DNA from: CAVPJW01 sp963705525
Lineage (GTDB): Bacteria > Acidobacteriota > Vicinamibacteria > Vicinamibacterales > CAVPJW01
Length of the DNA: 64,000 bases
Assembly: GCA_963705525.1 (NCBI GenBank)
Contig: CAVPJW010000003.1
Span: 1 to 64,000 of the forward strand
Direction of reading: 5' to 3'
Below, piece by piece: positions 27,744 to 37,933 of the stretch (positions are counted from its first letter, which is position 1; the number at the start of each line of letters is the position of its first letter). The notes beneath the pieces were generated by a model. It was not told the DNA's origin and searched no databases. It saw only the letters and a list, made by a program, of their open reading frames with translations. The position numbers were made by a program, and so were the translations under genes.

Positions 27744-29361
27744 GCGCGGTCACGACACCACTCGGCGCACCATCAACTCAATCGTTCCGTCACAGGCCTG
27801 CCGCATGTCTGGTTTTCGTCATCGCGCTCCTCGTCTACGTCACGACGGCCGGCGGCAGCCTCACCTCGACCGACGGCCTCGTGACCTACGACTTGACGAT
27901 GAATCTGGTGGAGCGGGGAACGATTGCGTTGTCGTCTTCGTCCGTGGCGGTGCAGGCGAGGCCCGGGCTCGACGGGCGCGCGTACTCATCGCTCGGAATC
28001 GGCCAGTCGGTTTACAACATTCCGTTCTATCTGGTCGGCCGGTCGGTGCAGCGCGTCCTTGGCAACCGGTTCGGCAAGCCCGACAGCCTCACCAAGGCCG
28101 CCGTGGCCATGGGCACGACCGTCGCCGCGGCCGCCTGCGTGGCGCTGACGTTTCTCTTCGCCTGGCGGCTGAGCGCTTCGTCCGTCGGCTGCGCTTCGCG
28201 AGCGCGTTCTCGTTGGGTTTCGCCACGATTCTCTGGCCGTACTCGAAGTTCGGGTTCAACATGCCGCTCGCGACGGCGTTCCTGCTGGCCGGGACGTATT
28301 TGCTCTGGACGGGTGTGCGCCTCGAGCGCCAACGGGCCATCGCCGGTGGCGGGGCGCTTATGGGATGCGCGTTTCTCACTCGTCACGAGCTGGCGCTCGC
28401 GATCGTACCGCTCACCATCTGGCTGGTGGCCGAGTCGAGGCGGGCGCCCCGTCTTCTAATCCAGCGGGTCGCGCTCTTCGCCGCTCCGGTCGGTCTCGCG
28501 TTATCGTTCTGGCTGGTCCACAACTACCTGAGGTTCGGCAATCCGTTCGATACGGGTCAGCTCATCGCGGGCGAGCGTTCCGTCGAGATGCTGCAGGATC
28601 CCGCGCGACATTTTGCCGCGCCAACGCTGGAGGGGCTGTATGGACTCCTCCTGGCACCGGGAACATCGCTCTTCCTCTATTCCCCGATCATCATCATGGG
28701 AATATCAGCGCTCGCCTGGATGCGCCGACCGGATCGATCGACGACCTGGCTCTTCGCCGGACTGATCCTGACGCTGCTCTTCTTCTTCGGTTCGCTCGAA
28801 AGCTGGTGGGCAGGCCGGTCGTATGGGTCACGCTATTTGCTCCCGACGCTGCCCTTCTTCTGCATCCCGCTGGCGCCGTGGCTCGTCGGCGCAGGACCTC
28901 GAGCTCGTCGAGTCTTCGCGTTCGCTCTGGCGCTGAGCGTCATCGTCCAGCTTCCGGGTGTGCTCGTCGATTACTCGAAGGTGAGCGTCGCGTTCGCGAA
29001 TCAGTCAGCAGGCGTGACGCCGAGGGCCCGCCTGTTCTCGTGGGCGGCGGCGCCGATGGTGCTCAATACGAAAGCCGCGCTGACTGCGGCCCCTCTCAAC
29101 GTCTCATACCTCAGCGGCCGCACGCCGCGTCCCGCCATCGATCGGTCGGCCGGACCCGATCGCCGCGACTTCGCGCAGCAGTTCGCCTTCAGCTTCGACT
29201 TCTGGTGGCTCTATCTCTTCTATCTCGGCGCCATTCCGGCGGCGATGGTATGGCTCCCGCCGTTCGTCCTGCTGGCGAGCGCCGCGCTGCTGTCCAGACG
29301 ATTGATGAGGATGGCTGGGCCGGCTGCATTCGACCCATACGATAGAATCGGCAGGCAATGA
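27725..29361 (+). CDS. GT-C-like polytopic membrane protein (one frameshift near 28,185)
   Basis: ATG 27,725 overlaps the previous stop by 19 bases. About 545 residues. First loop: GSLTSTDGLVTYDLTMNLVE with an acidic pair, then PGLDGRAYSSLGIGQSVYNI. The frame shifts near 28,185 and resumes as RFASAFSLGFATILWPYSKF. Conserved late loop: ESWWAGRSYGSRYLLPTLPF, shared with its left neighbour. About 11 helices, and a final one near the C-terminus after a soluble stretch. It is likely a second periplasmic sugar transferase of the same subfamily. The stop overlaps the next ATG by four bases. Confidence 0.72.
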
Positions 29362-30074
29362 CCGACGGACCGCCCGGCATTCGCCGCGGGGAATACGCCC
29401 TCCGTGGCGATTACCATCGGAACGTTGACGCGAACTGGAGCTACTATCCCACCTACGTCGCGAAGCTGGCCTACGTGCGACGGTATCTGGACCAGATTCC
29501 CGACGGCACGCGCGTGCTCGACGCCGGGTGCGGCGAGGGCGTGCTCGTTGACGAGTACCGGCCGCGCCTCAACATCGTCGGCATCGATCAGGACTACGGC
29601 GCCCCGCACGTGACGAGAGCGTCGCTCCTCAGCCTGCCGTTCGCGTCGGACGCGTTCCCGCACGTGCTCTGTCTCGACGTGCTCGAGCACCTGCGCCAGC
29701 CGGATCAGCTGCCCGCGCTTCGCGAGCTCTCCCGCGTGCTGAGGCCGGACGGGCGATTGCTGGTGTCGGTCCCGAACCTCGCGCATCTTCAATCGCGGCT
29801 CCATTTTCTCGTCACGGGACGCTTCATTCGCACGGCGAGCGAAGAAAAGCATCCTGGTGACCGGCCCGCCAGCGAGTTCGTGCGGCTCTTCGACTCGGCC
29901 GGCTTTGTGGTGCTCGAGCGCAAGGGCATCTTTCCAACGGTGCCGCTTCTCGCCCGATGGATACGCCGACGGCCTGCGCGGCTCGAACCCCTCCACCGTT
30001 TTCTCACGGCGGCGCTTCCAGTCCCCGGCTGGTGCTTCCTGAATCTCTTCGTTCTCGAGAAGCGGCACGCGTGA
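29358..30074 (+). CDS. Class I SAM-dependent methyltransferase
   Basis: Intact, 238 residues; ATGA overlap with the preceding gene. The SAM site is TRVLDAGCGEGVLVDEYRPR (motif I, about residues 51-70), then IVGIDQD (acidic tip of strand 2) and HVLCLDVLEHLRQPDQLPAL with ELSRVLRPDGRLLVSVPN (motifs of type-11/23 methyltransferases). The tail (VPLLARWIRRRPARLEPLHR, FLTAALPVPGWCFLNLFVLE) is hydrophobic and may touch the membrane. Within a glycan cluster it probably methylates a sugar or lipid carrier; this is inference. Confidence 0.85.
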   Translation: MTDGPPGIRRGEYALRGDYHRNVDANWSYYPTYVAKLAYVRRYLDQIPDGTRVLDAGCGEGVLVDEYRPRLNIVGIDQDYGAPHVTRASLLSLPFASDAFPHVLCLDVLEHLRQPDQLPALRELSRVLRPDGRLLVSVPNLAHLQSRLHFLVTGRFIRTASEEKHPGDRPASEFVRLFDSAGFVVLERKGIFPTVPLLARWIRRRPARLEPLHRFLTAALPVPGWCFLNLFVLEKRHA

Positions 30075-30096
30075 GACGCGGCCGCACCTGACGCCC

Positions 30097-31695
30097 GTGC
30101 GCACGCGACTCACGAACCTCTTCAAGAACCTGACGGTCTACGGACTCGGCGATGTCGCCACGAACATCGTCAGTTTTCTGCTCCTTCCCATCTACGTCCG
30201 CCACCTGTCGCCCTCGGACTACGGCGTCATCAGCCTCCTGCTGAGCGTGGAGGTGGTGGCCAAGATCGTCTTCCGGTTCGGGCTCGACGCCTCGTTCATG
30301 CGGCTCTATTTCGATTGCCACGACCTCAAGGCGCGACAGCGGCTGGCCAGCACGCTCTTTCTCTTCCTCTTCATCGTCGATGGCGCGGTTCTGCTCGTCG
30401 TGCTCGCCTTTGCGGATCCGATCGGCCGGCTGCTCTTCGGCACGTCGGGCTATGCCCTCGTCCTCTCGCTGACGCTGGTCAATATCTTCCTGATGGGATT
30501 TTCGTTCATCCCGTTTCACGTTCTCAGAATCGAGGAGAAATCCGGACAGTTCATCGCCCTGACATTTGCGCGATCGGCTGCGACGCTGGTCGCGCGTCTC
30601 GTGCTCGTGGTCGGCTTCAGCATGGGCATCCTCGGCGTCGTCCTCGCCGACATCATCGTGTCGAGCGTCGTCACGCTGGCGCTCCTGCGGTGGTATGCGC
30701 CGCTCATCCGCCCGGTGTTCTCGCGATCGGTTCTGACCGATGCCTTGAATTTCGGGCTACCGCGCCTGCCGCACGGCCTGGCCCACCAGGTGATTGCGGT
30801 GTCGGACCGTTACGTCCTCCGTCTCTTCGTTCCGCTCCGCGACATCGGCATCTACTCGATCGGCGCGACCTTCGGTCTCGCGCTCAAGCTCGTCTTGAAC
30901 GCGTTCGAGTACGCGTGGGCGCCCTTCTATTTCTCGATCATGAAGGAACCCGACGCGAAGGCGACCTTCAGCCTGGTGACGACGTATGGGGTGGCGGTGC
31001 TCGTGTTCATGGCGGCGGGCCTTTCGGCGGTGGCGCGGGACGTTGTCCGTCTGATGACGACGCCCGAGTTCTATGGAGCCGCGGAGGTGGTGCCCTGGAT
31101 TGGCCTGGGCGTGTTGTTGCAGGGTATCTACCTCCTGACGTCGATCGGTCTCAACATCACGAAGAACACCCGCTACTATCCGCTCGCGACCGGCATGGCC
31201 GCGGCCGCCAGCGTGGGCGCCAACCTGCTGCTCGTGCCGCGGTTCGGCATCCTGGGTTCGGCCTGGGCCAACACGGTGTCCTACGCCACTCTCGCCGGCG
31301 TGTCGATGTGGTTTTCTCAGCGGGTGTACCCGGTGCGCTATGAGTACGGTCGCCTCGCGAAGATCGCCGTCTCGGGCATCGCCGCATACATGCTCGCGCG
31401 TGTCATCGTGCCTGCGTCGTTCCGGCCTCTTGCAGGAGCGCTGGCAAATGGAGCCGTGGTGGCGATCGCCTATCCGAGCGTCCTCGTTCTGCTCGGTTTC
31501 CACAGCGCGCGCGAGGCCGCGCAGCTCATCGGGCTCGCGGGACGGTTCGGCCGGAGGACAGTTCGCCTGCCTCAGGAAGAAACGTCAGAGCTTGCCGGCG
31601 AGATCGTCACGGCGCCCTTTCCGGACGAGACAGAACCGGCTGAGGAAGTCGTCGATGTCGTGAAGTCGCGTTCGGCCGGCAATGGAGCCGCCTAG
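30097..31695 (+). CDS. Polysaccharide flippase, Wzx/MATE-type (MOP superfamily)
   Basis: GTG start, 532 residues, 12-14 membrane helices. The N-terminus, LTNLFKNLTVYGLGDVATNI then VSFLLLPIYVRHLSPSDYGV, is classic for Wzx/RfbX. Later helices include FGLPRLPHGLAHQVIAVSDR and GILGSAWANTVSYATLAGVS. A hydrophilic acidic tail of ~50 residues follows (LPQEETSELAGEIVTAPFPD). It should move undecaprenyl-linked oligosaccharide across the inner membrane. It is the only clear flippase in the two glycan blocks, so it is probably their shared export step. Clean frame. Confidence 0.9.
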   Translation: MRTRLTNLFKNLTVYGLGDVATNIVSFLLLPIYVRHLSPSDYGVISLLLSVEVVAKIVFRFGLDASFMRLYFDCHDLKARQRLASTLFLFLFIVDGAVLLVVLAFADPIGRLLFGTSGYALVLSLTLVNIFLMGFSFIPFHVLRIEEKSGQFIALTFARSAATLVARLVLVVGFSMGILGVVLADIIVSSVVTLALLRWYAPLIRPVFSRSVLTDALNFGLPRLPHGLAHQVIAVSDRYVLRLFVPLRDIGIYSIGATFGLALKLVLNAFEYAWAPFYFSIMKEPDAKATFSLVTTYGVAVLVFMAAGLSAVARDVVRLMTTPEFYGAAEVVPWIGLGVLLQGIYLLTSIGLNITKNTRYYPLATGMAAAASVGANLLLVPRFGILGSAWANTVSYATLAGVSMWFSQRVYPVRYEYGRLAKIAVSGIAAYMLARVIVPASFRPLAGALANGAVVAIAYPSVLVLLGFHSAREAAQLIGLAGRFGRRTVRLPQEETSELAGEIVTAPFPDETEPAEEVVDVVKSRSAGNGAA

Positions 31696-31696
31696 G

Positions 31697-33397
31697 ATGG
31701 ACGCGGGCGAGCGGAAATCTCCGTCATTCGATCGAGTCCTCGTCCTGGCGCTGGCGCTCGGTCTGGTCCTTCGGTGCTGGGGACTGAAGTACGGACTGCC
31801 CCACGTCTACAACCCCGACGAGATCTCGATCATGTCCCGCGCGCTGGGCCTCGCGGAGCGCGGACTCAATCCTGGGAATTTCCTGTACCCGAGCTTCTAT
31901 TTCTACGTGCTCGCCCTCGCGGTCGGCGTGCAGTTCGCCGTGTTCAGAGCATTCGGCGTGGTCGATTCCCTTCGAGCATTCGAACGCGCATTCTGGACCG
32001 ATCCGACCAGCGTCTATCTGATGGGACGCGGCCTCTCGGCGATCGCCGGAACGCTCGCGATTGCGGCGACCTACTGCCTCGCCTATCGCGCAGGGGGCCG
32101 CCGTGTTGCCGGCATCAGCGCCGCGTTGATGGCGGTGGCCTACATTCCCGTGAGGGACGCGCATTTCGTCAAGCACGACGTCCCTGTGACGCTCCTCGTC
32201 GTGTGCGCCGTCCTGGCTTGCTGGTCGGTGCGGGAGCGCGGAAGGATGCGCGACTCGCTCACAAGCGGCGCACTTGCAGGCATGGCCTTCGCCACACACT
32301 ATTACGCGGTCTTCACCCTGGCGCCGCTCGTCCTGTCGCACATTCTCCGGACAGCCGCGGAAGCACCACGAAACCCCTGGACAACAACTCTGCCGCGAAC
32401 GTTCACGGATCGCCGGTTATGGGCCGCGCTCGGAACATGTGCAGCCGTCTTCGTCCTGCTCTCTCCATACGTAATCCTCGACTGGACGACGGCGCTTCGG
32501 GATATCACGGCCAATCGCGCGATCATCGTCGATCGCGCGCAAGCGACCTTTGGTCCGTGGGGCGCCGGTCTCGAGCACGTTCGATTGATGGCGACCCAGG
32601 GAACCGGCATCGTGTGGCTCCTCTTCGCCGCAGTCGGATTCGTCGCTGTTCTGCGGCGCAGTGTGCCGACGAGTCTGGGGTTGCTCGCGTTTCCGATCTC
32701 ATTTTTTCTCTTTATCGCCAATGCCTGGCCGTTCGGCAGGACGGGCAATCCGCTCTATCCGTTCCTCGCCGTGCTCGGCGCGATAGGCATCGAACGGCTG
32801 GCCGGCTCAACCCGCAGGCCGGGAACGGCCGCTCTGACGTTGACCGTCGTGGCGATGGCTCAACCCCTCTGGTCCGCGTCGGTCTGGGATTTCCTCACGA
32901 CCAGAACGGACACGAGAACTCTCGCGCGCGATTGGATCCAGGCGAATGTCGGCGCGGGCGAGACGATCGCCGTCGAGCCATACTCCGTGCCGCTGACGCC
33001 TTCTCGAGAGTGGTTGCGCGAGGTGATTGCGCGGCACCTGGGCAGCGTCGATCGCGCGGGGCATCGCCTCAAGGCTCAGATTGAGCTCGAGCCCTATCCC
33101 GTTTCGTCATACCGCCTGTACTATCTCGGCAAGGACGGCATGGATCAGGACAAGCTCTATCTCGATCCGGACGGCCAGCCCGGAACAGAGCCGCGATGGT
33201 TCGTGCTCAAGTTGTTCACTAGAGACGACACGAGTCCGCTCAGAGAGCGCATCCGCAAGTCAGGCCGGCTGGCGTACCGCGTCTCGCCGTTTCGATCGGA
33301 AGACGGGCGTCACGCGCAACTCCCCGACTACGACATCAAGCCGAGCCTCGACGTCACGAGGCCGGGACCGATCATCGAGATCTGGAAGCTGCCGTGA
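31697..33397 (+). CDS. GT-C membrane glycosyltransferase (GT39-like)
   Basis: An earlier ATG at 31,682 is in frame but inside the flippase gene and has no ribosome-binding site. ATG 31,697 has GGAG nine bases upstream, so I choose it; 566 residues. The first loop reads PHVYNPDEISIMSRALGLAE then RGLNPGNFLYPSFYFYVLAL, the D-E pair and YP motif of GT39 enzymes. FVKHDVPVTLLVVCAVLACW is the next conserved helix pair. The C-terminal ~170 residues are soluble (WIQANVGAGETIAVEPYSVP). Its GTGA stop overlaps the next start. Intact frame. Confidence 0.84.
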   Translation: MDAGERKSPSFDRVLVLALALGLVLRCWGLKYGLPHVYNPDEISIMSRALGLAERGLNPGNFLYPSFYFYVLALAVGVQFAVFRAFGVVDSLRAFERAFWTDPTSVYLMGRGLSAIAGTLAIAATYCLAYRAGGRRVAGISAALMAVAYIPVRDAHFVKHDVPVTLLVVCAVLACWSVRERGRMRDSLTSGALAGMAFATHYYAVFTLAPLVLSHILRTAAEAPRNPWTTTLPRTFTDRRLWAALGTCAAVFVLLSPYVILDWTTALRDITANRAIIVDRAQATFGPWGAGLEHVRLMATQGTGIVWLLFAAVGFVAVLRRSVPTSLGLLAFPISFFLFIANAWPFGRTGNPLYPFLAVLGAIGIERLAGSTRRPGTAALTLTVVAMAQPLWSASVWDFLTTRTDTRTLARDWIQANVGAGETIAVEPYSVPLTPSREWLREVIARHLGSVDRAGHRLKAQIELEPYPVSSYRLYYLGKDGMDQDKLYLDPDGQPGTEPRWFVLKLFTRDDTSPLRERIRKSGRLAYRVSPFRSEDGRHAQLPDYDIKPSLDVTRPGPIIEIWKLP

Positions 33398-35169
33398 AGG
33401 GACGCCTTCATCCGGGCCTGTTGATCGTTCTGCTCCTGACGCTCTGTGTCTGTTCGTCCGCGCGCCACATGGATTTCGTGGGCGACGATGTGCTGATCAT
33501 CGAGAAGGTGCGGGCTCTCAATGGCCTGGCGCACCCGGCGGAGTACTTCCGGTTCGGCTTCTTCAGTTTCTACCGACCCTTCACATTTCTGTCACATGCG
33601 CTCGACTGGCAGATCTGGGGCATTGATCCCCGCGGCTATCACCTGACCAACGTCCTTCTGCACGTTTTGAACACGGCACTCGTCTGGGCAATCGGGAGGC
33701 GCCTGATGCCGGCCTTCGGCGCCTCTATCGCGGCGCTGCTCTTCGCGGTTCACGCCTCCAACCACGAGGCGGTTTTCTGGATCTCGGGCCGCTTCGACCT
33801 GATGGCGGCCGCGTGCACGCTGGGCGCGTTCTGGCTGATGACCGGCACCGGCTGGCTGCGGTACGGGACGGGCCTGGCGGCGTTCGCACTTGGACTCCTC
33901 TCGAAGGAATCGGCGCTCGCATTCCCCATCATCGTCGCCGCAGACGATGTGTTCGTACGACAACTGGGAGCGCGTGAAGTCGCAAAGCGACAGGTGGGCA
34001 TTTTGCTGGTCGTCGGCGCGTACGCCTGGCTGCGCTGGCGGCTCGCCGGGCTCGATCCCATCGGCGGCACTGGACGCGTGCCCAAGGCGCTCATTCTCGC
34101 GGTCACTCTTATTGCACTTGGATGCGCCGCACGGATCAGATGGCCGCGAATCGGCGGTTGGGCAAGGGGACGCGGGAGCCGCATCGTCAATTCGGTGAGT
34201 CTCGCATTCGGGGCGCTGCTCGTGATCGGTGCAGTGTTGCCAGTAATCGCACCCTTCGTCCGCGAAAAGCTCGCGTTCGCGGGTTTTGCTCTTTTCTATC
34301 TTCTATCGCCGTTCGCGTCGCCGCTTCCGGATCCAATCTTCTTAGGGGCTGGAACGTCGGTGTATTGGCTCGGAGGTCTCGTCTTGATCGTCGTGGTCGG
34401 CGCGCTTCTCTATCTGGTTCGACATCACGTGCTGCAGGATGGAATGGTTCTCTGGACCATCGCATTCTGCCTTGCCGCGCTCATTCCGGTTTCGAGCATG
34501 ACGGAGGGCAAGCGGTACCTGTACCTCGCGTCGGTGAGCGTGGCGATTCTTGGCGGCCTGATCGTAACGTCGAACGACGAGCGCGCGAAGAAGGGGGCCG
34601 TGGCCGGTGTCCTGATTTTCGCCGCCGTGTCGGCCTGGCAGTTCACCCGAAAGGCCGAGGACTGGGTCTGGGCGGGCGCGATGACCCGGGAGGCGATTCA
34701 ACTCGTGGATGGCGACCTGGCTTCGCGCTGCCGCGACGCACACGTCGTGCTGCTGACCGCCCCCGTCGGCCTGCGCGGTGTGTACACGCATCTCTATCGC
34801 GAGAGCTTCGCGATGCCGCGGGGGTGCGAGCCGGCAAGATTCACGACGATCGCGCGGATGGTGCTGAACGACAGTGCGCTCGAGGCGCGGTGGGACGGGC
34901 CGTCAACTGTCGAGATGCGCGCGAATCCCTATGAATGCAACTTCGTGCTGTCGCCGGATCTCAGACACTTCACGGTTCCCCTTCGAGCGACGAGAGACGT
35001 TCAGTTCACCACGCCCATCGGCGATGTCCGCGCGTACGCGGATGGATGGGCGGAGGTCGTGCGAGTCGAGCTCGGCCAACAGGTGAGACGTGAGGACCTC
35101 TGGCTCTACTACTTCAGCGACGGGCACTTACGGCGCCTCGACCCAGCGCCCTCGATGAAGCTGCGGTAA
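33394..35169 (+). CDS. GT-C-like membrane protein, TMTC/DUF1736-like
   Basis: GTG start coupled to the previous stop (GTGA). 591 residues, about 11 helices. The first loop, RHMDFVGDDVLIIEKVRALN ... FYRPFTFLSHALDWQIWGID then GYHLTNVLLHVLNTALVW, is the pattern of the TMTC-like family: an acidic D-D, an RP, and the HLxNxLLHxxNxxLV helix. FAVHASNHEAVFWISGRFDL is equally typical. The soluble C-terminal ~120 residues lack TPR repeats, unlike eukaryotic TMTC O-mannosyltransferases. It might attach a sugar to protein or glycan in the periplasm. Clean frame. Confidence 0.78.
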   Translation: MKGRLHPGLLIVLLLTLCVCSSARHMDFVGDDVLIIEKVRALNGLAHPAEYFRFGFFSFYRPFTFLSHALDWQIWGIDPRGYHLTNVLLHVLNTALVWAIGRRLMPAFGASIAALLFAVHASNHEAVFWISGRFDLMAAACTLGAFWLMTGTGWLRYGTGLAAFALGLLSKESALAFPIIVAADDVFVRQLGAREVAKRQVGILLVVGAYAWLRWRLAGLDPIGGTGRVPKALILAVTLIALGCAARIRWPRIGGWARGRGSRIVNSVSLAFGALLVIGAVLPVIAPFVREKLAFAGFALFYLLSPFASPLPDPIFLGAGTSVYWLGGLVLIVVVGALLYLVRHHVLQDGMVLWTIAFCLAALIPVSSMTEGKRYLYLASVSVAILGGLIVTSNDERAKKGAVAGVLIFAAVSAWQFTRKAEDWVWAGAMTREAIQLVDGDLASRCRDAHVVLLTAPVGLRGVYTHLYRESFAMPRGCEPARFTTIARMVLNDSALEARWDGPSTVEMRANPYECNFVLSPDLRHFTVPLRATRDVQFTTPIGDVRAYADGWAEVVRVELGQQVRREDLWLYYFSDGHLRRLDPAPSMKLR

Positions 35170-35187
35170 GATACCTTCGGCACTCGA

Positions 35188-36419
35188 ATGACGTTCGTTC
35201 GACGACTGAGGGACCAGGTGGCCAGGCGGGCCCGGCGTTTCGCCATCGCCCGACACGCGCACGCGCGCCTTCGCAAGATCCGCTACGAACGAGCGCGTTC
35301 AGCGCTTCATCCGCGACGGCAGCGGTCGCGCCGATCGTCTCCCCATCGGCATCGTCTACGAGGCGACGATGCGGTGCAATCTGCACTGCGAGTTCTGCTA
35401 CGTCGGCGATCTGCTCAACATCGAGGGCGAGTGGCGCCAGGAGATGCCGATCGAGGCGTTGAGGCGGGCGTTTCCCGAGCAGGACGGACTGCAGGTGAGC
35501 CTGACGGGCGGCGAGATCTTCGTCCGGAAGGACATCCTCGACGTGCTCGAGCTCTTCAAGGACAAGGGCTACTCCTGCGGGTATCTCACGACCAACGGCA
35601 CCATCATCGACGAGCGGCGGGCCGACGCGCTGGCCGATCTCGCCGGCGCGGGCTTCCTCAAGCACATCAGCGTCTCGATCGATGGCCCCGGCGAGCTGCA
35701 CGACAAGGCGCGCGGCGTGAAGGGCACTTTCGAGCGAACCGCGCTGGGGCTCAGGCGGCTTCAGGAGGCCGCGCGGAAGAAGGGTGCGCCGCTCAGGGTG
35801 AGCATCAACACCACCGTGGCCCAGGAGAGCCTCGAAGCCCTCGACCAGATGGTGGAGGTGGCTGAAGAGCTTGGCGTCGATGCCATCGGCCTGAATCATC
35901 TGATGTTCAGCACGCCCGATGAGGTCGACGAGACGGTTCGCCTGATCGGCGAGACGTCACGCGCCGTGATTGCGACCTTCGTCACCGACGACCCCGGCGT
36001 TCGCGCCGAACATGTCAGAACGAAGGTGGAGGCGCTCGGCCGCAAGTGTCGGGAGAAGAACATCCGCTTCGACATGCGGCCGAAGGTGTCAGAGCGGGTC
36101 CTCGAGAATTACTACGAGCCGGGCGCGAAGCTGGCAGGCCGCTGCCTGTATCCGTTCCTGCACGCGAGGGTGTCGTTCAGCGGCAAGGTGTATTTCTGTC
36201 CGTTCATCCGCGTCGAAGTCGGCGACTTGACGCGCTCGTCGCTCGAAGAGATTTGGAACAGCGAGCGCTATGTCGGCCTTCGCCGGCAGCTGCTCGAGCA
36301 ACAGCCTCTTCCCCGTGTGCCGCCGCTGCTGCAAGGTCGAGCTCTCGCCGGAGCCCCTGCCTCAGTCGATCGAGTCGCCCATTCGTTCGCGCGCGATTCC
36401 CCTCGTGCCTGTGTCGTAG
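35188..36419 (+). CDS. Radical SAM/SPASM domain protein (two frameshifts)
   Basis: ATG 35,188; the frame changes near 35,290 and again near 36,305. The core reads IGIVYEATMRCNLHCEFCYV, giving the CX3CX2C cluster motif CNLHCEFC. QVSLTGGEIFVRKDILDVLE (the GGE SAM-binding motif), YLTTNGTIIDE and HISVSIDGPGELHDKARGVK follow. The C-terminal half has GRCLYPFLHARVSFSGKVYF, CPFIRVEVGDLTRSSLEEIW and, after the second shift, LFPVCRRCCKVELSPEPLP, ending at TAG 36,419. That is a SPASM-type auxiliary cluster. About 410 residues. In a glycan/lipid setting it may act on a sugar, a lipid or a peptide; no precursor peptide gene is visible beside it. Confidence 0.85.
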
Positions 36420-36424
36420 CGCGA

Positions 36425-37933
36425 TCACCTTCCCCGATCCCCCGCATTCTGATTCAGCCACGCGACCGCGTCGTCCGCGTCGTCACGCGCCGCTCGAGAA
36501 TCGCGAGTGTCAATCGGTGCATCGCGAGCGAGCCAAAGGGACGCGAGACCGTCGTTCCTGTCTTCTGGCCGGGCATCTTGAGGAGAAACGGCACACGATG
36601 ATCGACCTGTCCGCCAAAGAGCGTCGGGGCGCGCCAGCCGTGGTCGCCGGTGACAAAAACGGCCGTGCGGTCCCACGTCCCTCGCGCCTCCATGGACTCC
36701 CGCAGCTTCCCCAGCGCCTGATCCGCGAGACGGAGATTGTCGAAGTAGCCGTCGGCGGCCGTGTTCATCAAGGTCAGCGAGCCGGTGGCCCGATCGTAAA
36801 TCCACGGATCGTGCGGAACGGGAAGGTGCACGAGCGCCATGCCGATGGCGGGGTCGCCCGCCAGCGCAAGCGCGCGATCCATGATGGCGCGATAGGCCGC
36901 GATGTGCCGGCGCCGGCCGTAGCGCGGCGCAAATTCGGTGAGCTGATACCACATGCTTTCCGGCAGCGTCTTGCCAAACGCGCCGACACGCCGGCCGCAC
37001 GTCGTGCAAGGTTGCCACGAACACACCGTGAGCCGCGCGGCGATGGCCGAACAGTACGGCAGAAACCAGCCGGCGAGGCCGGTGTTGAAACCAATCCGTC
37101 GAGCCGTCGAGAATATGTCCGCGTCCTGCCCCCACCTCTCTGAGCCCGGTGCTCCCTCGAACGTCACCATCAGCTCGTTCTCGCCCGTCACGAACGCCCG
37201 CGTGACAGTCCGTCCGGATATGTAGGACGGCATCGAGAGCTCGGTCTGGTGGCCGGGCGCCTGGGCCTCGGGCGCGTAGATCGCTTCGGCTCGAAATCTG
37301 TCGAATGACGGCAACCTCACAGAAGCCGGGCGGCGCTCGAACAGGGCGCGCTGCTCGAGCTCGTCGAAGACGATCCAGACGACCCTCAGCTGGTCGATGA
37401 CCGGCAGGGGCGTCGCCCTGGTGTCTTCGGCGCGACACGCACGATCGGTCGTCACACCCCAGACGCCCTGGGCCATCGTCACGAACGCGAACGGCAGCAT
37501 CGTCAGAAGCGCCACCGCGACGCCCCGCGCAATCGGCTGGTGCCATCGCCAAAGAAGCGCCGCACCAGCCGCCAGGCAGAGAACGGCCGCCAGCCATGAC
37601 TGGTTGACGCTCATCGCCGACCACCACCGTTCGGGCCAGGTGTTGAAGTGAGTCCTGACGGCGTTGATTGGAATCGCGAGGATCGCGAGAAGTAACCAGC
37701 TGCCGATGGTCTGCGCCCGCTTACCAGCCAGGCGACGCGAGCAGCTGCGCGCCGGCGAGAAACGCCAGCGCCAGGCACAGGACATTCAGGATTGCCGCAC
37801 CGAAATCACGGCTGCAGGGGAACGCGCCGATGGGATAGCTCTTCGAGAGGTAAAGAAACGGCAGCAGCTCGGCCCACACGCCGACCAGACAGAGATTGGC
37901 GAGCGAGAGCGCGATGCCGGCGTCCCTACGCAT
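36425..37933 (-). CDS. Sulfatase-fold membrane protein (alkaline phosphatase superfamily), two frameshifts
   Basis: The N-terminus (MRRDAGIALSLANLCLVGVW) and the first helices lie in one frame to ~37,735. The frame then moves by one base, and helices continue (TIGSWLLLAILAIPINAVRT ... VAVALLTMLPFAFVTMAQGV). The periplasmic catalytic domain has VVWIVFDELEQRALF (metal Asp), PGHQTELSMPSYISGRTV with Thr at the nucleophile position, MALVHLPVPHDPWIYDR, and VFVTGDHGWRAP (D-H metal site). Thr as nucleophile is typical of phosphoglycerol or phosphoethanolamine transferases rather than sulfatases. Near 36,487 a second shift would give a natural ending, DADDAVAWLNQNAGDRGR, at 36,425; without it the stop is at 36,454. 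It probably decorates a glycan or lipid with a phospho-group. Its start overlaps the upstream methyltransferase gene by 8 bases. Confidence 0.75.
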
